Made by a program: the position numbers and the translations under genes. The notes beneath the pieces are model-generated. The model was not told the DNA's origin and did not search any database. It worked only from the letters and a program-made list of their open reading frames with translations. A stretch of DNA of 64,000 nucleotides, taken from UBA2658 sp050943775. GTDB lineage: Bacteria; Bacillota; Clostridia; Oscillospirales; Oscillospiraceae. The stretch is from the NCBI GenBank assembly GCA_050943775.1, contig JBMNPV010000002.1, forward strand, positions 1 through 64,000, read 5' to 3'. Shown here in pieces: positions 57,911 to 64,000 of the stretch. Positions within the stretch are counted from its first letter, which is position 1. Each line of letters starts with the position of its first letter.

Positions 57911-60270
57911 CCCAGCACCTCCTTTGCGATATCGGCGGAGGCCTTCGCGTCGCGCGCATAGTAGTCAGCGCCGATCTCGGTAGCGTATTCCGGCGTCAGC
58001 ACCGCGCCGCCGACCATGATCTTGCACTCGTGCCCGCTCGCGCGCAGCTGGGTGACGGTCTCCGCCATTGCGGGCAGCGTCGTTGTCATCAAAGCCGAAA
58101 GGCCAATGAGAGAAACGTTCTCACGAATGGCCGTTTCAACGACTGTTTCCGGCGGCACATCCCGGCCGAGGTCGATGACCTGATAGCCATAGTTCGCCAG
58201 AATGGTCTTGACGATATTTTTACCGATGTCGTGGATGTCGCCCTTCACGGTCGCGACGATGATCTTGCCCTTAGAAACGCCGCTGTTTCCCTTTTTCGCG
58301 ATACTGACTTTCAGCACCTCAAACGCCTCCTGCGAGGCCTCCGCCGCGCGGAGGAGCTGCGGAAGAAAGAGCTGGCCTTTTTCATACTTCTCCCCCACCG
58401 CGTCGAGCGCCGGGATGAGGTAGCGGTCGATGATCTCAAGCTCCGTGTGTGTCTGCAAAAGCCGCACCGTCAACTCCCGCGACTCGGCCTTGAGTCCCTT
58501 GGCAACGGCCTCAAAAATATCCTCCGTCTTTCCGGATACCGGCACCGGTGCGCTCTCCGCGTTCGCAAAGCGTTCCACAAAGCCCTGACAATCCCGGTCG
58601 AAGCCCTTTAGGAGCTTGTACGCCGCGACCGTCTCGCTCATGGCGGGGATATTCGGGTTGATGATGGCGAGGTCCAGTCCCTCCTCCAGCGCGAGGGACA
58701 GAAACGTGCGGTTGACAAGTTCGCGGTTCGGAAGGCCGAAGGAGATGTTCGATACGCCCAAAACCGTCTTGCAGCCGAGATTTTCTTTCACCATGCGCAC
58801 GGCGGCGAGCGTTTCCCGGGCCGCGTCCTGTGCCGCGGAAACGGTCATGGTCAGGCAGTCGATGAAAACGTCGCGTTTGGGAATGCCATAGCTATCGCAG
58901 GCGTCTAAAATACGCTCCGCAATTTTGACGCGGTCCGCCGCCTTTTCGGGGATGCCTGTCTCGTCGAGCGTAAGACCGACGACGCAGGCGCCATATTTCC
59001 GCACAAGCGGCAGCACCGCTTCGATCCGGGCGTCTTCACCGCTCACGGAGTTGACGATGGCCCGTCCGCAGAACGCGCGCAGACCCGCTTCGAGCGCGGC
59101 GACATTGTTCGAGTCGATCTGGAGAGGCAGATCCGTCGTCGCCATCACGCCCTCAACCACCTCCCGCATGAGCGTCGGCTCGTCGAGACCCGGAACGCCG
59201 ACATTGACATCCAGAATATCCGCGCCCGCGTCCGCCTGCTGCACGCCTTGCGAGAGGACGTAGTCAAGGTCGTGCTCCCGTAGCGCCTGCTGAAAGCGCT
59301 TTTTCCCGGTCGGGTTCAAACGCTCGCCGACAATGCGCGGCTCTGTGAGCGAAACAAAGCGCGTGGCGCTGCAAACAAAGCTCTCCTTCCGCACAGCGCG
59401 CACAGCGCGTTTTTTACCCCGCATCGTCACTGACAGCGTCCGGATGTAGTCGGGGTCCGTGCCGCAGCAGCCGCCGACGTATTTGACGCCAAGCTCGGCG
59501 CACTCGGCCATTTCGGCCGCGAACTGTGCGGCTGAAATATTGTAGTGTCCGTCCCGTGCATCCGGCAGTCCCGCGTTGGCCTTGACGATCAATGGCAGGT
59601 CTGTCACCGCGCCGATGCGACGGATGATCGGCATGAGCTGTTTTGGGCCAAGTGAACAGTTGACGCCAAGCGCATCGACCCCCAGACCCGCGATGGTCAC
59701 GGCAAAGCTCTCGGCAAGACAGCCCGTGAAGGTGCGCCCGCCCTCCTCAAACGACATCGTTGCAAAAATCGGCAGGGAGGCGTTCTCTTTTGCCGCCAGA
59801 ACACCGGCGCGCAGTTCTTGTAAGTCTGTAAACGTTTCAAACGCGATAAGGTCCGCCCCAGCCATCTCGCCCGCCGCAACGACTTCGCGGAAGATGTCGT
59901 AGGCTTCCGCAAAGCTGAGCGTACCGGACGGGGCCAGAAGCTCCCCGATGGGGCCGATGTCGAGCGCGACGAGGGCCTTTCCGTCCGCCGCTTTCTTCGC
60001 GGCGGCAACCGCGGCGGAGACCAGCTCCGAAACACCGTATCCGCTGCCGGCAAGCTTTTTGCGGTTGGCGCCAAAAGTGTTCGTATAGCAGATCCGACTG
60101 CCGGCATCGAGGTAGGCGCGGTGGATCGCCGCCAGAGCGTCCGGATGCGAAAGCGTCCAGACCTCCGGGTGCTCTCCGACAGGCAGGCCTGCTTTTTGAA
60201 GCTGGGTCCCCATCGCGCCGTCTAAGACAACAAATTCGCCGTCCGTCATTTTTTCAAAGAATGTGTCCAT
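57907..60270 (-). CDS. metH: Cobalamin-dependent methionine synthase lacking the activation domain
   Basis: 787 residues. Domains in order: homocysteine methyltransferase (1 to about 300, zinc Cys in VGGCCGTDPDYI), pterin-binding (about 315-570, GERLNPTGKKRFQ), and cobalamin-binding (about 600-787, DIHDIGKNIV with the cobalt-ligating His). It is about 440 residues shorter than E. coli MetH, because the C-terminal SAM-binding reactivation domain is a separate protein from the upstream gene. ATG 60270 lies inside the upstream gene (17-base overlap). Confidence 0.93.
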   Translation of the reverse strand: MDTFFEKMTDGEFVVLDGAMGTQLQKAGLPVGEHPEVWTLSHPDALAAIHRAYLDAGSRICYTNTFGANRKKLAGSGYGVSELVSAAVAAAKKAADGKALVALDIGPIGELLAPSGTLSFAEAYDIFREVVAAGEMAGADLIAFETFTDLQELRAGVLAAKENASLPIFATMSFEEGGRTFTGCLAESFAVTIAGLGVDALGVNCSLGPKQLMPIIRRIGAVTDLPLIVKANAGLPDARDGHYNISAAQFAAEMAECAELGVKYVGGCCGTDPDYIRTLSVTMRGKKRAVRAVRKESFVCSATRFVSLTEPRIVGERLNPTGKKRFQQALREHDLDYVLSQGVQQADAGADILDVNVGVPGLDEPTLMREVVEGVMATTDLPLQIDSNNVAALEAGLRAFCGRAIVNSVSGEDARIEAVLPLVRKYGACVVGLTLDETGIPEKAADRVKIAERILDACDSYGIPKRDVFIDCLTMTVSAAQDAARETLAAVRMVKENLGCKTVLGVSNISFGLPNRELVNRTFLSLALEEGLDLAIINPNIPAMSETVAAYKLLKGFDRDCQGFVERFANAESAPVPVSGKTEDIFEAVAKGLKAESRELTVRLLQTHTELEIIDRYLIPALDAVGEKYEKGQLFLPQLLRAAEASQEAFEVLKVSIAKKGNSGVSKGKIIVATVKGDIHDIGKNIVKTILANYGYQVIDLGRDVPPETVVETAIRENVSLIGLSALMTTTLPAMAETVTQLRASGHECKIMVGGAVLTPEYATEIGADYYARDAKASADIAKEVLG

Positions 60271-60934
60271 AGCAGGTCACTCCGTCTTTTCGAAATTTGC
60301 AGGCTTTAAGGGCGGTACAGCTTTCACAGCCTGCGTCGCGGTGCTTCTGCGGTCGGTCGGAAATGCCGATGAGCGCGGTCACGCTCTTGCGGGGAAGCAG
60401 CAGTCCGCTGTCCGTCACCGTGACGCCGATCTTCCGCGCCGTATCGAGGTCCGCACAAAATGGCTTTTGCAGTTCAAGCGGCAGGTCCTCATACCCGGGC
60501 GAAAAGCGGTCCGTGAGGTACAGTCCCCTCGCGCGGGCGTCCTCTCGCAGTTCGCTTTCGATATTGTTACAGAGACTTTCCACCGCGCTGCTCGCGCACG
60601 CATCGAGCGTCATCGCAAACGCCATGTCCTTGAGCTCCCAGCGACGGATAAGCGCGTCCACACCGTTTCCAAGCGTTGCACAGAAAATGAAGCATTCACC
60701 GCTCTCGCGCAAAAGCTCCGAAATTGCGCGGCCCGTGAGCAAAAAGCTTGTTCCGGACAGGCGGAGCGTTCCCCCCCGCTCAACGGTGCAGAGCCTTGCC
60801 ACATGCTTTGGCCTTGCGGTTTCCAGCACAAGCGCGGCGGCGCGCGTCAGTTCCTCGAGCGCCTTATCTGACGCTTTGCCCCGGCAGCCAAGATAGCGGT
60901 ATACTTCGTCAAAATCAATTTTGATATTCCGCAC
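60254..60934 (-). CDS. MetH reactivation domain protein (stand-alone)
   Basis: 226-residue protein matching the vitamin-B12-dependent methionine synthase activation domain, which uses SAM to rescue oxidised MetH. RFSPGYEDLPL is the family signature; the helical N-terminus VLRYLGCRG-like is also typical of the stand-alone form. The C-terminus has a four-Cys tail (CESC...C...C) that could bind a metal or Fe-S cluster. It overlaps metH by 17 bases, ensuring paired synthesis. It is first in the operon. Confidence 0.9.
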   Translation of the reverse strand: MRNIKIDFDEVYRYLGCRGKASDKALEELTRAAALVLETARPKHVARLCTVERGGTLRLSGTSFLLTGRAISELLRESGECFIFCATLGNGVDALIRRWELKDMAFAMTLDACASSAVESLCNNIESELREDARARGLYLTDRFSPGYEDLPLELQKPFCADLDTARKIGVTVTDSGLLLPRKSVTALIGISDRPQKHRDAGCESCTALKACKFRKDGVTCYGHIL

Positions 60935-60972
60935 CGAGACCGCCTTCCTTCCGCCGTTATCATATTTGGTTT

Positions 60973-61001
60973 AGTATATCGTACTTTACCACGCTTGTGA
61001 A
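60973..61001 (-). promoter_or_regulatory. Promoter of the methionine operon
   Basis: Minus-strand TTCACA (61001-60996), 17 bp, TATACT (60978-60973), leaving a leader of about 35 nt. That is too short for a SAM or cobalamin riboswitch; none is present. Confidence 0.65.
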
Positions 61002-61049
61002 GCAAAGAAAGGCTTTCCGCTGGCAATTTGTTATTTCGGCGCGTTTTGA

Positions 61050-61078
61050 TTGACAAGCGGCGTTGGAGGTTGTAAAAT
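61050..61078 (+). promoter_or_regulatory. Promoter of rnpB
   Basis: TTGACA (61050-61055), 17 bp, TAAAAT (61073-61078), seven bases before the predicted RNA start. Confidence 0.8.
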
Positions 61079-61084
61079 CTAACG

Positions 61085-61438
61085 GCGAGTGAGCCGAACG
61101 GCCGCGGGCACAAGGCGAAAGCCTGTGCGTGAGGAAAGTCCGGGCTCCACAGGGCAAGGATAACGGGTAACACCCGCCGAAGGCGACTTCAGGAAAAGTG
61201 CAACAGAGATATACCGCCGGTTTGCCGCTTGCGGCGAATCGGTAAGGGTGGAAAGGCGAGGTAAGAGCTCACCCGACGGCTGGGAACAGTCCGTCGCTGT
61301 AAACTCTATCCGGAGCAACACCGTGGGAGGACATATGGCTGGCCCGGCCGTCCTCAGGAGGTGGCTGGAGCGCGCCGGCAACGACGCGCCTAGATAGATG
61401 GCCGTTTAAGACAGAACCCGGCTTACAGACTCGCTCGC
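61085..61438 (+). ncRNA. rnpB: RNase P RNA, type A
   Basis: The catalytic RNA of ribonuclease P, which matures tRNA 5' ends. Conserved blocks are visible: GAGGAAAGTCCGGGCTCCAC near the 5' end and CAGAACCCGGCTTACAGA at the 3' end. The 5' and 3' termini pair (GCGAGTGAG with CTCGCTCGC) as stem P1. The length of about 354 nt fits the type A form. It has its own promoter and terminator. Confidence 0.95.
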
Positions 61439-61447
61439 AACATGCTC

Positions 61448-61500
61448 AAAAGGCAAAAAACGCGCATCCGCACTTTGTGCTGCCGCGTTCCTTGCCTTTT
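61448..61500 (+). terminator. Terminator of rnpB
   Basis: AAAAGGCAA (61448-61456) pairs with TTGCCTTTT (61492-61500); AACGCG/CGCGTT extends it inside. T-run at the 3' side. Confidence 0.75.
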
Positions 61501-61504
61501 TGCT

Positions 61505-61543
61505 GCACAGAGGGAGGCTGTCGATGGCAGCCTCCCTCTGTGC
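61505..61543. repeat. 16-bp perfect hairpin after rnpB
   Basis: GCACAGAGGGAGGCTG (61505-61520) and its complement (61528-61543) around a seven-base loop, five bases after the rnpB terminator. No T-run follows directly. The next 160 bases to spoIIID show no gene. Confidence 0.6.
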
Positions 61544-61704
61544 AAACTTTCTCGCGCTATTGCGCTCGCAGAGTCTCTCATCGAATAATCGAAACGAATT
61601 TCCTGTCTTGCGCGGATGGACCGGCAGGACTCGCCGTGTCCGGCGCAAAAGCTGTCTCGCGGCGATAGCGTGTCAGAAGAAAGGGCGATGGACACCGGGA
61701 GTTT

Positions 61705-61953
61705 TTATTCACCCTTGTATTTTTTCCTTGTCGCGATGCCGCCGCGTATGTGGCGCTGGGACTTGTTGTATTCCAAGAGCTCCTTGACCTCGTTATAGAG
61801 AGGCTTATTGACGTAGTACAGCCGTTCCGTCACATCCTTATGTACAGTCGATTTGCTCACGCCGAAATGCTTTGCGGCGTCGCGGACGGTGGCTCTGTTT
61901 TCGATCATGTAGCTGGCCAGATCAACGGCCCGCTCGTCGATGTTCTCTCTCAT
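61705..61953 (-). CDS. spoIIID: Sporulation transcription regulator SpoIIID
   Basis: 82-residue DNA-binding protein acting in the mother cell between sigma-E and sigma-K stages. The helix-turn-helix TVRDAAKHFGVSKSTVHKDVTERL (about 22-45) and the basic C-terminus (HIRGGIATRKKYKGE) are characteristic. ATG 61953 follows GGGAGG. It is monocistronic. Its presence, with spoIVA next to it, is direct evidence of endospore formation. Confidence 0.95.
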   Translation of the reverse strand: MRENIDERAVDLASYMIENRATVRDAAKHFGVSKSTVHKDVTERLYYVNKPLYNEVKELLEYNKSQRHIRGGIATRKKYKGE

Positions 61954-61983
61954 ACGATCCCTCCCGGAAATGTTCCGTATCGT

Positions 61984-62013
61984 ATCCTATGTGAGAGTGT
62001 CTGTCCGTTATAC
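61984..62013 (-). promoter_or_regulatory. Candidate sigma-E promoter of spoIIID
   Basis: Minus-strand GTATAAC (62013-62007), 15 bp and CATAGGAT (61991-61984). The -10 box resembles sigma-E CATACAAT in its first and last positions; the -35 match is partial. Confidence 0.35.
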
Positions 62014-62055
62014 CGTCGCCGCAGGAAAAGGACCATAGAAATTTTGCAAAATCGG

Positions 62056-62085
62056 AGGCTCCCGCGAAAAAATTCGCGGGAGCCT
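62056..62085 (-). terminator. Terminator after spoIVA
   Basis: A 13-bp stem (62056-62068 with 62073-62085) directly beyond the spoIVA stop. A T5 run lies on the plus side, and the minus side lacks one. Confidence 0.65.
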
Positions 62086-62089
62086 GTTT

Positions 62090-63568
62090 TTATAAAATAA
62101 TGCAGATCAGGTTGCCTCTCCCCTCGTTTACAATGCGCTGCATCGCATTTTGCAGCTTTCGCTGCATGGACGGCGGCATTCGCGTAAGCTTCGCCGTCAG
62201 CCCCTCTTCCGCGATATCATACATGGATTTGCCGAAGATGTTTGACTCCCAGATTTTTGTTGCCTCGCCCTCAAAATTTTGCAGCAGGAAGCCTAAAATT
62301 TCCTCCGAGGCATTCTCTCCGCCGACAGCGGGCGAGACTTCCGTTTCGACATCTGTACGCAGCATATGAATTGCCGGCGCGCTTGCGCGCAAAACGACTT
62401 TATAGCGTCCACCCGCGCGAACGATCTCCGGTTCCTGCAAAACCATCTCATCCGACGCAGGCATCACGACGCCATAGCCCTTTTCGCGTACGTCGGAGAG
62501 GGCCGTCGCGACCTTGTCATATTCGCGCTTGATCTGCGCAAGTGAGGTCAAAAGCGAAATGAGTTCTCCGTCGCTTGTGATCTCCAGTCCGCTCTCCTCG
62601 CTGATCGTCCGGTAGTAAAGTTCCCGCGGCATCTCAATGCGTACGGCGAAGCTGCCGCTGCCCATTTGAATGTCCGTCAGCCGCGCGGCGCTCACATCTT
62701 CGATCTCGCTCAGACGCGCGGCAAGCTTCTCCGCGTCGCGCAGCTTCTGAACGCTTGCCGAAGCATTCAAAATTTCGCTGTACAGCGCCGTTTTGATCGC
62801 ATGGTCGTCCGCGAGCGCCTCGACCCACTCCGGCAGCCAAACGGCATACTCCTCGGCCGAGAATTCGCCGAGCAGCGTACGCATCAGCTTTGTCACATCG
62901 TCTTCGCGCAGTGTGAGACAGTTTGCGCAGACGCAGGCAACACCATACTTCTCCGTCAGTTCCCGGCTGAGTGCCTGTGCCGCGTCCCCGTTCGGCTCGT
63001 TCGAGTTGAGCAAAATGAGAAAGGGTTTTCCAATTTCCCGAAGCTCAGCGACCGCCTTTTCCTCCGCCGCGACGTAGCTCTCGCGCGGGATGCCGCAGAT
63101 CGTGCCATCTGTCGTTACGACAAGACCGATCGTACTGTGGTCGCGGATGACGCGCTTTGTTCCCTCCTCGGCCGCCTCGGAAAGACTGATCTCATGGTCG
63201 AACCACGGTGTCGCGACCATGCGTTCGTTTCCGTCCTCATCGGCTCCCGCCGCGCCGGGGATCATGTAACCGACGCAGTCAATGAGCCGGACGGAAATGT
63301 TGCTCCCCTCCCCGACCGCAATGTTGACCGCGTCCTCCGGCACAAATTTCGGCTCTGCCGTCATCACCGTTTTTCCAGAGCCGGACTGCGGCAGCTCGTC
63401 GCGAGCGCGTTCCTTTACATATACGTTGTCGATGTTCGGGATGACCATGGTTTCCATGAAGCGCTTGATAAATGTCGATTTTCCTGTCCGGACCGGGCCG
63501 ACGACACCAACGTAGATGTCTCCGCCGGTGCGCAGGGCGATGTCCTCATAAATACTGCTGTCCGTCAT
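62090..63568 (-). CDS. spoIVA: Stage IV sporulation protein A (spore coat ATPase)
   Basis: 492-residue ATPase that polymerises on the forespore surface as the coat basement layer. Walker A is GPVRTGKST near residues 20-28, the N-terminal NTPase domain runs to about 240, and the end reads NLICIIL. ATG 63568 follows GGGGGG; an open stretch to 63658 is rejected. The neighbouring spoIIID, which controls mother-cell genes, fits the same developmental stage. Confidence 0.96.
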   Translation of the reverse strand: MTDSSIYEDIALRTGGDIYVGVVGPVRTGKSTFIKRFMETMVIPNIDNVYVKERARDELPQSGSGKTVMTAEPKFVPEDAVNIAVGEGSNISVRLIDCVGYMIPGAAGADEDGNERMVATPWFDHEISLSEAAEEGTKRVIRDHSTIGLVVTTDGTICGIPRESYVAAEEKAVAELREIGKPFLILLNSNEPNGDAAQALSRELTEKYGVACVCANCLTLREDDVTKLMRTLLGEFSAEEYAVWLPEWVEALADDHAIKTALYSEILNASASVQKLRDAEKLAARLSEIEDVSAARLTDIQMGSGSFAVRIEMPRELYYRTISEESGLEITSDGELISLLTSLAQIKREYDKVATALSDVREKGYGVVMPASDEMVLQEPEIVRAGGRYKVVLRASAPAIHMLRTDVETEVSPAVGGENASEEILGFLLQNFEGEATKIWESNIFGKSMYDIAEEGLTAKLTRMPPSMQRKLQNAMQRIVNEGRGNLICIIL

Positions 63569-63853
63569 GTTGATCCCCCCATTAGTTTGGCTTGTAAACT
63601 CTATTGACAGTAAATCGTATTTATGCCGGACGAAAAAACTTTTCCATCGATTACACACATGTAAAAATTACAAAACAGCGTTTCGCATAAGCGCGTTTTC
63701 GTAGGTAAAGATACTATCGGACGCAGAAACGTCCAAAGCGGTCGAAAAACGGCGCTTGTCAACGCGAAGTGAAGCAACGTTCAAAATAACGCGAAACGGC
63801 AGCTCCGTTTATCGGCCGCAGAGAGAGAAACGAATGTAAAGGAGTTGAAAGGA
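63569..63853. other. Divergent spacer between spoIVA and the spore protein gene
   Basis: 285 bases with no gene. A sigma-G-type promoter is expected before the spore protein; GCATA at about 63684 and GATACTA at about 63708 are the closest match I see, with spacing that is too wide. Confidence 0.3.
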
Positions 63854-64000
63854 ATGTCTAACAACAACAGCAACCAGCTTCTCAACCCGAACGCACGCGA
63901 AGCAATGGATCGTTTCAAGATGGAGTGTGCTCAGGAAGTCGGAACGACTTTGAAGCCTGGCTACAACGGTGACATCACCGCTCGTCAGGCCGGCAGCATC
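63854..64000 (+). CDS. Small acid-soluble spore protein, alpha/beta type, 3' end outside window
   Basis: The first 49 residues of a DNA-coating spore protein that protects the forespore chromosome. The Asn-rich start, REAMDRFKMECAQEVG (the germination-protease cleavage region) and NGDITARQAGSI match the family. In the cleavage site the usual Ile is Cys (KMECAQE). The window ends before the second DNA-binding segment. AAAGGAG precedes the ATG. Confidence 0.93.
   Translation, partial: MSNNNSNQLLNPNAREAMDRFKMECAQEVGTTLKPGYNGDITARQAGSI

Noticed and set aside
60935..61049. SAM or cobalamin riboswitch before the methionine operon
   Set aside because: The predicted leader is only about 35 nt and lacks any riboswitch core.

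Overview
This window looks like chromosomal DNA from a spore-forming, probably anaerobic, GC-rich member of the Clostridia. Order Oscillospirales is my best guess, from protein style, codon use and AGGAGG ribosome sites, but I could not run a database search. Spore formation is shown directly by spoIIID, spoIVA and an alpha/beta-type spore DNA-binding protein at the right edge. I saw no prophage, insertion sequence, integrase or CRISPR array. The content is housekeeping and catabolic, with long single-strand operons and many clear intrinsic terminators and consensus promoters.

Layout. 0-5.9 kb: end of a patatin-like lipase, the sulfur operon metY-(small ORF)-cysK, citrate synthase and a HAD phosphatase. 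5.9-6.5 kb: tRNA-Met, tRNA-Glu and tRNA-Val with structured DNA between them. 6.7-10.3 kb: ribose-type sugar ABC transporter. 10.7-14.9 kb: aldehyde dehydrogenase, then a hydroxyacid dehydrogenase/split transketolase operon. 15.2-20 kb: sigma-54-type activator, a lone HypB-like nickel GTPase and a FadH-like flavin/iron-sulfur reductase. 20-22.8 kb: diguanylate cyclase, DUF523 protein, thioesterase. 22.8-27.8 kb: branched-chain amino acid transporter livJHMGF. 28.5-30.9 kb: ABC exporter pair. 30.9-36.8 kb: oligopeptide transporter oppABCDF. 37.2-38.9 kb: TetR regulator with a multi-spanning membrane protein. 39-41.2 kb: pyrR-uracil permease behind a transcription terminator in the leader. 41.3-46.2 kb: S-layer-domain protein, CPBP protease and a NatAB-type ABC pair. 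46.3-49.2 kb: small membrane protein, secD, secF. 49.2-56 kb: large c-di-GMP phosphodiesterase, zinc-type binding lipoprotein, glutamate dehydrogenase, acetyltransferase, ferredoxin, TPR-like membrane protein. 56.1-60.9 kb: a methionine synthesis operon with MetH split from its reactivation domain. 61-64 kb: RNase P RNA and sporulation genes.

How the genes fit together. The cell imports amino acids and peptides (liv, opp) and handles nitrogen through glutamate dehydrogenase. It makes homocysteine and cysteine by direct sulfhydrylation (metY, cysK) and methylates homocysteine with a cobalamin enzyme using methyl-THF from a fused MetF. The pentose-phosphate type genes (split transketolase, sugar ABC, hydroxyacid dehydrogenase) sit beside an AcoR-like activator. 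Two c-di-GMP enzymes with opposite activities lie about 28 kb apart. The least explained parts are the orphan HypB gene, the TetR/membrane protein pair with a palindrome inside its promoter, the small ORF between metY and cysK, the extra gene before secDF, and the inverted repeats between the tRNA genes and around 27.9-28.5 kb.
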